Shown: positions 7,346 through 14,370 of the stretch, in pieces | Position numbering within the stretch: position 1 is the first letter of the stretch | Layout of the letters: each line of letters starts with the position of its first letter | Assembly: GCA_031290815.1 (NCBI GenBank) | Contig: JAISLO010000230.1 | Span: 1 to 14,915 of the forward strand | Length of the DNA: 14,915 nucleotides | Source of the DNA: Synergistaceae bacterium | GTDB lineage: Bacteria; Synergistota; Synergistia; Synergistales; Synergistaceae | Direction of reading: 5' to 3' | Made by a program: the position numbers and the translations under genes | The notes under the pieces: model-generated | Told to the model about the DNA's origin: nothing | The model's input: the letters and a program-made list of their open reading frames with translations, nothing else | Databases searched by the model: none

Positions 7346-8254
7346 ATGAAAATAGCCGTCATCTGAAGCAATATTATAGACCTCGTCACAACCGTTACCC
7401 GCATGCCCCGTCTGGGAGAGACAATCGAAGCGCCCGCGTTCGACATGGGGTTCGGAGGCAAGGGGGCCAACCAAGCGGTAGCCCTTGCCAAACTCGGGGG
7501 AGATGTTCTCATCGTGACCAAGGTCGGGGATGACCTGTTTGGCCCAAGCGTAAAGAAGAATTTTGAACGCTTTGGAATGGATACCAGATATGTAGATATC
7601 GTCCCTGGAATGTCCAACGGAGTAGCGCCGATATTCGTCGATCCCGACGCTAACAACAGCATCCTGATCGTCAAGGGCGCCAACAACAAACTGGCGCCGG
7701 AAGACATAGACCGCGCGGCGGATGATATCAGAAAATGCAGCCTCATAATCCTTCAGCTCGAAGTTCCGCTGGAGACGGTGTATTACGCGATAGAGTGGGG
7801 GGAGAAAAACGGCGTTCCTGTAATCCTGAATCCCGCCCCCGCTGTGGAGTTGGATTACAAATATGTGCGCAAGGTATCGTTCCTCATTCCTAACGAGACT
7901 GAACTCGAAACCATAACGAAGATGCCCGTTTCCACTCTGGATGAGATTAAATCGGCCGCCGGCAGCCTGATAAAAGAGGGTGTCAAGACCGTAATAGTCA
8001 CGTTGGGCGCGAAGGGTTCACTGTTGGTCACAGAGGACGGCGAAGAACTAGCTCCGCCCTTTGTGGTGAAATCGGTGGATTCCACAGGGGCAGGCGACGC
8101 TTTCATAGGCAGTTTCGCGTATTACTACACCAAGACCGGCAATGTCCTGGAGGCGATGAAAACGGCCAATCGCTACGCTGCGCTCTCCACCACGAAACCA
8201 GGAACGCAGAAATCATTCGCCTCCATCGATGAGTTCGAGGCGGCAGGCAGTTAG
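7346..8254 (+). CDS. Ribokinase-family (PfkB) sugar kinase, interrupted by an in-frame TGA at codon 7
   Basis: The natural frame runs from ATG 7346 for 302 codons, the usual ribokinase length. It reads MKIAVI-stop-SNIIDLVTTVTRMPRLGETIEAP, then GFGGKGANQAVALAKLGG (the N-terminal PfkB signature, with GG at 37-38). Near the end is DSTGAGDAF (245-253), the C-terminal signature with catalytic base D251. Homologues have GSN-(M/I)-(V/I)-D in the place of stop-S-N-I-I-D, so TGA 7364-7366 replaces an expected GGA by one base. Everything after it is intact and free of decay. An open frame from ATG 7403 (283 residues) lacks a ribosome binding site, the first beta strand and D12, which binds the sugar in ribokinase, so such a product would probably be impaired. 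Recent nonsense mutation, sequencing error or low-level read-through are all possible. TGA is a normal stop elsewhere here. The role would be ATP-dependent phosphorylation of the imported sugar. Confidence 0.85.
7364..7366 (+). other. In-frame TGA in place of a conserved glycine codon
   Basis: ATC-TGA-AGC sits where ribokinase homologues encode Ile-Gly-Ser. A single G-to-T change from GGA explains it. The frame is open on both sides and matches the family on both sides. Confidence 0.85.
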
Positions 8255-8379
8255 GCGGCATACACTGACGAATACAGAAAATACGGCTCTCGTTTGGGAT
8301 ATTTCGGCATGAAAGGACCTCTGATGGCTGAACCTCGTAGTTCGGGTTTTGTGTTGTCTCTTTTGTGCAGGAGTAAAAG

Positions 8380-9783
8380 ATGAGCGGAAGATTCTTTGAG
8401 ACGCTGGAACGATTCAGAAACAGCACAGCCCTCATAACCGAGTCGGGAGACATTGTCACGTACTCCGAACTGTTGGATGACGCCGACTGGCTATCGTCGG
8501 AGATAGCGCCCCGCAGCGTCGTCTTCCAGGTGTGCCGCAACGACGCGGAGTCCGTGTCGGCGTATGTCGGTTTTCTGCGGCGGGGCGTCGTGCCTCTTCT
8601 GATAAACGGCTCTATAAACGGCGAGGCGTTCCGCGCTTTGGCTGATGCGTACCGCCCGTCGCATATCTTCATGCCGCATGATTTCCCCTCGGAGGACGCT
8701 TCGCCTGTTCGCGAGATCGGCGGTTATCGGCTCATAGAGACCGGGTGCGAGATCGACTACGATGTCAACCCCGAGCTGGCGCTGCTTTTGACGACATCGG
8801 GCAGCACCGGGAGCCCTAAATTTGTCCGGCAGTCCTATAAAAATATATCCAGCAACACTCGTTCCATAGCAGAATATTTAAATATCGAGCAGGATGACAG
8901 GGCGATAACCACTCTGCCTATGAGCTACACGTATGGACTTTCCATAATCAACACGCACCTCTCAGCCGGGGCCGCGCTGATCTTAACGGACAGGACGCTG
9001 ATGGAGAGGGAGTTTTGGAATTCACTGAAAAACCACGAGGCCACTACGTTCGGCGGGGTTCCATATACATACGAGATGCTGAAAAAACTGCGTTTTGGCA
9101 GGATGCGGCTTCCTTCGCTGCGATACCTGACGCAGGCGGGCGGCAAGCTCTCATCCGAGATGTGCGCGGAATTTATAGGCATCTGCGGCGCCGGAGGGGT
9201 GAAGTTTATAGTGATGTACGGACAGACCGAGGCCACGGCGCGTATGAGCTATCTGCCGTGGGAGAGCGCGCCCTCGAAACCGGGCAGCATAGGCGTCGCC
9301 ATACCGGGCGGCGAATTTTCGCTGAGAGACGACGACGGGCGCGTCATAGGGGAGCCCGGCGTGCCCGGCGAGCTGATCTACAGGGGTGACAACGTGACGC
9401 TTGGCTACGCCCTAAACCGCTTCGACCTGGCTCGCGGAGACGACCGCGGCGGCGTGCTGGAGACGGGAGACGTGGCTTATTTTGACGAGGACGGTTTTTA
9501 CTACATCGTCGGGAGAAAAAAGCGTTTTCTCAAGATATTCGGCAACCGAGTCAACCTCGACGAGGTCGAGCGGCTGATCAAAAAAACGGGAGCCGACTGC
9601 GCGTGCGGCGGCGCAGACGATGCGCTGAGGATATATACCACCTGCGAGGATACTGAAATGCTGAGACAATACGTCCTGCGGCACACCGGCATAAATCCCG
9701 CCGGTTTCTCAGTCGTGAAGACAGACGAGATCCCCAGGAACTCGTCAGGCAAGGTGTTGTATTCAGAGCTGGAGGGCAAATAG
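8380..9783 (+). CDS. AMP-dependent acyl ligase (ANL superfamily)
   Basis: This 467-residue cytoplasmic enzyme activates a carboxylic acid as acyl-adenylate with ATP. All core ANL motifs are present: the phosphate loop TTSGSTGSPK (138-147), YGQTEA (from 280), the Asp motif with LETGDVAYFDEDG, the hinge region GRKKRFLKIFGNRV (from 378) and the catalytic Lys458 in RNSSGKVLYSEL. It is at the short end of the family and has no fused carrier domain. No acyl carrier protein gene is seen nearby, so the acceptor could be CoA, an outside carrier or the LuxE-type protein next to it. ATG 8380 has AGGAG 6 bases upstream. A 125-base gap, in which I see no clear promoter or terminator, separates it from the kinase gene. 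The next gene starts directly after its stop, so these genes are co-translated. The acyl substrate cannot be told from the sequence. Confidence 0.92.
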   Translation: MSGRFFETLERFRNSTALITESGDIVTYSELLDDADWLSSEIAPRSVVFQVCRNDAESVSAYVGFLRRGVVPLLINGSINGEAFRALADAYRPSHIFMPHDFPSEDASPVREIGGYRLIETGCEIDYDVNPELALLLTTSGSTGSPKFVRQSYKNISSNTRSIAEYLNIEQDDRAITTLPMSYTYGLSIINTHLSAGAALILTDRTLMEREFWNSLKNHEATTFGGVPYTYEMLKKLRFGRMRLPSLRYLTQAGGKLSSEMCAEFIGICGAGGVKFIVMYGQTEATARMSYLPWESAPSKPGSIGVAIPGGEFSLRDDDGRVIGEPGVPGELIYRGDNVTLGYALNRFDLARGDDRGGVLETGDVAYFDEDGFYYIVGRKKRFLKIFGNRVNLDEVERLIKKTGADCACGGADDALRIYTTCEDTEMLRQYVLRHTGINPAGFSVVKTDEIPRNSSGKVLYSELEGK

Positions 9784-10863
9784 ATGTTTCAGTTTGAGGA
9801 AATAGCCTCTCTGCCTCCTTTTTCTCTGGCACAAAGGGACAAAGAGGCCCTCTTTGAAAGGGCGATGACCGACCTGACCCTGCATCACCTCGAAAGATGC
9901 ATGGATTACAAGAAGATCGTCCAGGGGCTTGGTTTCGATCCAAAATCAAGTCACGGAGTTTTGGACTTTCCGTTTTTGCCGGTCAGGCTGTTTAAATCAC
10001 ATGAGCTGCTGAGCACGGACAGGTCGGAGATCGTAAAGACGATGACCTCGTCTGGGACCACCGGACAGAGGGTGTCAAAGATATTCCTTGACCGCGAGAC
10101 GTCGGCGCGCCAGACGAAGGCTCTGGCTCGGATAGCGTCGGATTTCCTGGGAGGGCGCAGGATGCCCATGCTCGTCATCGACTCCAGCGATCTTTTGAAG
10201 AACCGCAGTATGTTCTCGGCTCGCGGGGCCGGAATACTCGGTTTTTCGATGTTGGGACGCGACGTGACCTATGCGCTGGATGGCGAGATGAAGCTGAACT
10301 TCGATGCCGTCGAGGATTTCTTGGACCGTCACAGGGACGAGAACATACTGCTCTTCGGCTTTACATTCATGATATGGGAACATTTTTACAAGACTCTCGC
10401 CAAATCCGCCAGACGCCTGCCCATAGAGAACGGCATCGTCATCCACGGCGGCGGGTGGAAGAAGATGCGGGATGAAGCCGTTGATTCGGCCTCGTTCAGG
10501 GAAGCCCTGCGTTCGGTTTGCGGAGCCTCTCGCGTCCACAACTACTACGGCATGGTAGAGCAGACAGGATCCATCTTCATGGAGTGCGAAGAAGGGCGTC
10601 TGCACTGCTCCATATTCTCCGATGTCATAGTGAGGAACCACATGGATTTCTCGCCCTGCCGGACCGGAGAGGATGGTCTGATACAGGTGATATCCCTGCT
10701 TCCTGGGAGCTATCCCGGCCACAGCATTCTGACCGAGGACACGGGGTGCATAACCGGGATCGACGACTGCCCATGCGGAAGGCTCGGACGAACCTTCACC
10801 GTCAGAGGCCGAATAGCTCAGGCTGAGGCCAGGGGGTGCAGCGACACCTATGAAAAAAGATAA
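9784..10863 (+). CDS. LuxE-type acyl-protein synthetase / acyltransferase
   Basis: A 359-residue member of the LuxE (acyl-protein synthetase) family. It has an adenylate-forming loop MTSSGTTGQRVSKI (SSGTTG at 89-94), a conserved IHGGGWKKM near 220 and NYYGMVEQTGSIFMEC near 255. In luminous bacteria LuxE makes acyl-AMP, takes the acyl group onto a Cys close to its C terminus and hands it to the reductase LuxC. Here Cys352, in GCSDTYEKR eight residues from the end, is in the right place, and a CPCG pair lies about 30 residues earlier. Its ATG follows the ligase stop at once and uses GGAGGG (9771-9776) inside that gene. Its last 14 bases overlap the start of the LuxC-type gene. No luciferase is present, so bioluminescence is not the role. 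An aldehyde or alcohol precursor for another pathway is more likely. Confidence 0.88.
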   Translation: MFQFEEIASLPPFSLAQRDKEALFERAMTDLTLHHLERCMDYKKIVQGLGFDPKSSHGVLDFPFLPVRLFKSHELLSTDRSEIVKTMTSSGTTGQRVSKIFLDRETSARQTKALARIASDFLGGRRMPMLVIDSSDLLKNRSMFSARGAGILGFSMLGRDVTYALDGEMKLNFDAVEDFLDRHRDENILLFGFTFMIWEHFYKTLAKSARRLPIENGIVIHGGGWKKMRDEAVDSASFREALRSVCGASRVHNYYGMVEQTGSIFMECEEGRLHCSIFSDVIVRNHMDFSPCRTGEDGLIQVISLLPGSYPGHSILTEDTGCITGIDDCPCGRLGRTFTVRGRIAQAEARGCSDTYEKR

Positions 10864-12025
10864 TCTGTTCTATCTCGTCGGCGAAGGCGTTCCGAATAGG
10901 CGACCGACGAGGCCGTACTCCGATACTGCGTGTTCGTTCCTGGCTGCCATGTCGGAGTTGTTGCTGACGCATAGGGAGTTTCCGGACGTGGTGTCTTTCG
11001 CGTTCTTCTGCCGCAGGGCGAATATAACGCGTCTGAAGGCGGAATTCGGCTCGTCCGAGGTCAGGCTCGGCAGGGGGCTGGCGTTTCACATCACGCCGTC
11101 CAACATCCCGATCAACTTCGCGTTCTCCTTGGTATACGGCATGTTGTCCGGCAACTCGAACGTCGTCCGAGTCCCGACCAAACTCTGGCCGCAGGTCGAC
11201 ATCGTATGCGGCGCGATAAATTCCCTGTTGGAGAGGCCGGAGTTCTCGGAACTCGACGGCGGAATAGCGATGGTCAGATACGAGCGGGACGACGAGGTGA
11301 CGCGACATTTTTCAGAACGGTGCGACGCCCGCGTCGTATGGGGCGGGGACGAGACGGTTCGCGCCATCAGATGCATACCGATTCCGCCGAGGGCGATAGA
11401 GATTTCGTTTGCCGATCGTTATTCTTTCTGCGTCATCGACGAGGACGCGATAATGAAACTCAGCGACGCGGCGATTGCCCGCGTGGCAGATGGTTTTTAC
11501 AATGACACGTATCTTGTCGACCAGAATGCTTGTTCGTCGCCAAGCCTCATAGTATGGCTCGGAGGCGCGCGGCGAAGCCCAGAGGGGAGGGAGAGGTTCT
11601 GGAGATCTGTCGAACAGAGCGCCCGCAAGTACGACCTCGCGCCAATCCACGCGATGGACAAGTACTCCATGCTCTGCGACTTCCTGACGCAAGATCTGGG
11701 CGTCGAATCGGTCGCAAGGCACGGTAATTTGATTTACAGGCTGAAGCTGGCGTCGTTGAATGATGTGGAGAACCTTCGCGGAAAGTTCGGCGTCTTCTTC
11801 GAATACGAGGCCGATGACATCGGCGAAATCGCCCCTCATGTCACGAGCAAGTGGCAGACTCTGACTTATTTTGGCGTTGAAAAGGATACGCTGGCCAGAT
11901 TTGTGACCGATAATTCATTGACCGGCATTGACAGAATGGTCCCAATCGGGTCGGCCCTGGATATCGGCGTCGTATGGGACGGGTATGATATAATCCGTAC
12001 TTTGTCGAGGGTTGTTTGGATATAG
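10850..12025 (+). CDS. LuxC-type acyl-CoA/acyl-protein reductase (aldehyde-forming)
   Basis: This 391-residue enzyme belongs to the LuxC branch of the aldehyde dehydrogenase superfamily, which reduces a thioester-bound acyl group to an aldehyde with NADPH. HITPSNIPINFAFSLVYGMLSGNSNVVRVP (from residue 80) is the cofactor-domain motif. DQNACSSPSLIVW carries the predicted nucleophile Cys228, which would receive the acyl group from the LuxE partner. It is shorter than LuxC of luminous bacteria (about 480 residues), mostly at the N terminus. ATG 10850 lies inside the end of the LuxE-type gene, with AGGGGGTG about 11 bases upstream, so translational coupling is likely. With the ligase and LuxE-type gene it forms a complete acid-to-aldehyde path. 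The user of the aldehyde is not evident in this window. The stop is 117 bases before the deacetylase start. Confidence 0.9.
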   Translation: MKKDNLFYLVGEGVPNRRPTRPYSDTACSFLAAMSELLLTHREFPDVVSFAFFCRRANITRLKAEFGSSEVRLGRGLAFHITPSNIPINFAFSLVYGMLSGNSNVVRVPTKLWPQVDIVCGAINSLLERPEFSELDGGIAMVRYERDDEVTRHFSERCDARVVWGGDETVRAIRCIPIPPRAIEISFADRYSFCVIDEDAIMKLSDAAIARVADGFYNDTYLVDQNACSSPSLIVWLGGARRSPEGRERFWRSVEQSARKYDLAPIHAMDKYSMLCDFLTQDLGVESVARHGNLIYRLKLASLNDVENLRGKFGVFFEYEADDIGEIAPHVTSKWQTLTYFGVEKDTLARFVTDNSLTGIDRMVPIGSALDIGVVWDGYDIIRTLSRVVWI

Positions 12026-12109
12026 TGAAAGAGCTCATGACTCAAACTACTTTCTGCACAATTCATTTTCCTAATTATTATATCGAGTTAAAATGCCATA
12101 AGCCGTATT

Positions 12110-12118
12110 TGCTATAAT
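12110..12118 (+). promoter_or_regulatory. Extended -10 promoter before the deacetylase gene
   Basis: TGC-TATAAT (12110-12118) is a perfect -10 with the TGN extension. The -35 region is weak (TTAAAA about 19 bases upstream), as is usual for extended -10 promoters. Transcription would begin near 12125, giving a leader of about 18 bases that holds the GGGGGAA ribosome binding site (12129-12135). The deacetylase and acyltransferase genes can thus be transcribed apart from the lux-like genes. Confidence 0.6.
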
Positions 12119-12142
12119 CAGTGTTTCTGGGGGAAATAAGCG

Positions 12143-13123
12143 ATGAATTTTTGTGGCGGCGTAATGTTTCATCATTTCCATAACATGAGAGAGAGAGAGA
12201 GAGAGAATGTAAATCGTTCTCATATTATAAGCCAGGGTTCCATCGATAGTGATATGTTGTATCAAATGTTGTGTTTTATCAGGGAAAACGGGTATGTAAT
12301 GCTGAACCCAGAGGAATTTATTCACAAGGTACAGCGAAATACCCTGCAAAATAACGAGACTTGCATCACTTTCGACGATGGTTTGAAATGCCAGATCGAC
12401 ATAGCGTTGCCGATTTTAAATCGTGCTGGTATAAAGGCCTTCTGGTTTGTCTATACGTCTCCTATACAGGGCGAACTGGAGAAATTGGAGGTATACAGGC
12501 ATTTCAGATTTTCACGGTTCGACGATGTGGAGGATTTCTACGACTTGTTTTTTGAAATTGTAAGAGAAAAACAGAAAGAGCTTGGAGTGAATTACCGCAC
12601 TTCAATGGACGATTTCATTCGCTCGAATTATGCCGGCGAATTTGCGTTTTATTCGGAATCCGACAGGAAATATAGATATTTTAGGGATGTGATTCTGGGG
12701 CGGAAAAAATATTTTAATATAGTGGACAGGATGATGGACGATTCCGGTTATGATCCGAAATTGTACGCAGATATGCTGTGGCTGAACGATGAAGACATAA
12801 AGCGCCTGCATTGCGAAGGACACTATATAGGATTGCATAGTCATACGCACCCGACGAACATGGAAGAGCTTTCTTTTGAATCTCAAATGAAAGAATATCG
12901 AGAAAATATGGAAATCATCCAATCGCTGACAGGGTCGGAACCACGGGTTGTCTCATATCCATGCGGTTCATACAACAAGGACACTGAAATAATAATGAAA
13001 GAATTGGGAGTGATTTTGGGCTTTGACCCAAAGACAAAAACCAGTTGGAATGACAAGATGCATATTCCACGAGAGGATCACGCTAACATCATTAGAGAGA
13101 TGCATTCATTGGGGGTATTGTAA
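12143..13123 (+). CDS. NodB-type polysaccharide deacetylase, probably phase-variable
   Basis: A 326-residue metal-dependent carbohydrate esterase that would remove N- or O-acetyl groups from a glycan. Motif 1 is TFDDG (76-80), with D78 as base and D79 as metal ligand. Motif 2 is HSHTHP (232-237), fitting HSxxHP, with metal ligands H232 and H236. Motif 3 is SYPCGSYN. The span between motifs 1 and 2 is about 150 residues, against about 50 in short NodB domains, so a helical, aromatic-rich insertion (RHFRFSRFDDVEDFYDLFFE) is present; I recall similar insertions in deacetylases from O-antigen-type loci. There is no signal peptide, so it probably acts in the cytoplasm on a precursor. (GA)10 at 12187-12206 encodes RERERE in the loop between VMFHHFH and GSID. 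Slippage there would truncate the protein. ATG 12143 is set by GGGGGAA 7 bases upstream. Base composition is clearly more AT-rich than in the lux-like genes. Confidence 0.9.
   Translation: MNFCGGVMFHHFHNMRERERENVNRSHIISQGSIDSDMLYQMLCFIRENGYVMLNPEEFIHKVQRNTLQNNETCITFDDGLKCQIDIALPILNRAGIKAFWFVYTSPIQGELEKLEVYRHFRFSRFDDVEDFYDLFFEIVREKQKELGVNYRTSMDDFIRSNYAGEFAFYSESDRKYRYFRDVILGRKKYFNIVDRMMDDSGYDPKLYADMLWLNDEDIKRLHCEGHYIGLHSHTHPTNMEELSFESQMKEYRENMEIIQSLTGSEPRVVSYPCGSYNKDTEIIMKELGVILGFDPKTKTSWNDKMHIPREDHANIIREMHSLGVL
12187..12206 (+). repeat. (GA)10 dinucleotide tract inside the deacetylase gene, predicted phase-variation switch
   Basis: Ten uninterrupted GA units lie 45-64 bases from the A of the start codon. 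The present number keeps the frame open. Losing one unit gives a stop after about 34 residues (TAG). Gaining one gives ATG-TAA after about 23 residues. Uninterrupted dinucleotide tracts of this length are rare in bacterial genes and are typical of slipped-strand contingency loci. Confidence 0.85.
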
Positions 13124-13124
13124 T

Positions 13125-14159
13125 TTGAACGCAATAGACAGAGCGTACGAATTCAGGCTAGCGACAACATCCGATGTAGACGAGATAATGAGTTTCATCG
13201 GCAGGGAGTGGAAACCGGATCACATTTTGGCCATAGACAGAGAGTTCTTTTGCTATCAGCACCAGGTCGACGACAAGATCAATTTTTTGGTCGCCGTAAA
13301 CAGAGAAACCGGTAGTATTGACGGTCTTGAGGGTTTTATACAATATTCCGAAGAGCTGCTGGATATATCGGCGGTAATGTGGAGCGTAGGCAAGCATGTC
13401 AGAATTCCTTACTTGGGTGTGCGAGTAGTGAACGAGCTAAAATCCCAGACGGGATGTCGAGTTTACTGCGGAGTGGGAGTAAATCCCAAAACAGCGATAC
13501 CGCTGCATGAAAAAATCATGAAACACCACGTAGGTAAAATGGAGCATTATTATCGTCTCTCTAATGCGGTAAGTTCATTTAAGATTGCCGATATAAAAGA
13601 AAGAACAACGCTGCCCGTCCGCACATCATCCGCATTCATGCTGCAAAAACTTGACAATTTCAAGGATGCCGCGGCCAGGTTCGATTTCGGCAAATATTCA
13701 TGGAGAAGACCGTTCAAAGACGGCTGGTATGTGAAGAAGAGGTATTTCGAGCATCCTATTTATCGATATCAGATATGGGGCGTCGTGGATACTTATGGAA
13801 ATACGGTTGGCTTGTTAGTTGGGCGCGAGATCGAGCAATATTCGGCAAAAGTCCTTCGCATTATAGATTATATCGGGGATGTCGCTCCGTTGGGCGGAAT
13901 TGGGTTTTCTATCGAACGATTGATAGACGATGGCGCTTACGAATATGCGGATTTATACTGTTGCGGATTGAATCGAGAATTATTGGAAAGAGCCGGCTTT
14001 GTATACAGAGGGCCCGACGATGAGAACATCATTCCTAATTATTTTGAACCATATGTCCTCAAAAATATAGACATCCACTATGCTACAACCCATGAGGACT
14101 CAGTGCTTTTCAAAGGAGATGCTGACCAAGACAGGCCAAATCGCAGAGAAGTTCGTTAA
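13125..14159 (+). CDS. GNAT-like acyltransferase, putative glycan or precursor modification
   Basis: A 344-residue protein without signal peptide. The first 150 or so residues resemble a GNAT fold: YEFRLATTSDVDEIMSFIGREW (beta1-alpha1), then INFLVAVNRETGSIDGLEGFIQY, ISAVMWSV and a glycine-rich stretch (CRVYCGVGVNPKTAIPLHEKI), ending in a MEHYYRLS-type segment. The second half (from about residue 180) is less clear and may be a second acyltransferase-like domain. Related proteins, as I recall, sit in O-antigen and capsule loci next to deacetylases. The start is TTG 13125, one base after the deacetylase stop, set by GGGGGT at 13111-13116. The longer frame upstream overlaps the deacetylase and is not used. 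This near-overlap means the gene is coupled to the phase-variable deacetylase. One reading is that the deacetylase frees an amino group which this enzyme then re-acylates. Confidence in the exact chemistry is low. Confidence 0.75.
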   Translation: MNAIDRAYEFRLATTSDVDEIMSFIGREWKPDHILAIDREFFCYQHQVDDKINFLVAVNRETGSIDGLEGFIQYSEELLDISAVMWSVGKHVRIPYLGVRVVNELKSQTGCRVYCGVGVNPKTAIPLHEKIMKHHVGKMEHYYRLSNAVSSFKIADIKERTTLPVRTSSAFMLQKLDNFKDAAARFDFGKYSWRRPFKDGWYVKKRYFEHPIYRYQIWGVVDTYGNTVGLLVGREIEQYSAKVLRIIDYIGDVAPLGGIGFSIERLIDDGAYEYADLYCCGLNRELLERAGFVYRGPDDENIIPNYFEPYVLKNIDIHYATTHEDSVLFKGDADQDRPNRREVR

Positions 14160-14163
14160 GCTA

Positions 14164-14295
14164 TTTAACAAGCAATGTCAACTCGTTAAAGAAATTAATA
14201 GGATAAATCCTCCTTGCAGATTCAGCCGGCCCTACACCCGACAGTAGTTTTTCCGCCGGGAAATATGCGAAAAACTTGATCTGTTGACATTGTTT
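14164..14295. repeat. AT-rich spacer with two nested inverted repeats
   Basis: Just after the acyltransferase stop, TTTAACAAG (14164-14172) faces CTCGTTAAA (14182-14190) with one mismatch. It could form a hairpin, but no T-run follows. In addition, AGCAATGTCAAC (14171-14182) is matched by GTTGACATTGTT (14283-14294) on the other strand with one mismatch. A TTGACA (14284-14289) and a TATAAT (14295-14300) fall here, but only 5 bases apart, so they do not make a standard promoter together. The 211-base spacer contains no gene I can support. Confidence 0.4.
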
Positions 14296-14370
14296 ATAAT
14301 AATACGGCGTTTGGAGAAGTTTAGACGCAGCACATTGAAAGATCTGAGGTTTCAGACAAAGGAGCAGGGC

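Noticed and set aside
7346..8254. UGA recoded as glycine or selenocysteine
   Set aside because: TGA ends several other genes in this window, and the site is a structural glycine in the family, not a redox site. Mutation or base-call error is simpler.
8255..8379. Small open frame or terminator between the kinase and ligase genes
   Set aside because: A 24-codon frame from about 8310 overlaps the ligase start and lacks family features. The only possible stem is weak.
8380..12025. A bioluminescence operon
   Set aside because: No luciferase or thioesterase gene is present in the window, and an extra ANL ligase is present instead.
14284..14300. TTGACA and TATAAT as a promoter for the TIR gene
   Set aside because: The hexamers are only 5 bases apart and cannot serve as one sigma70 promoter; no well-spaced partner is seen for either.
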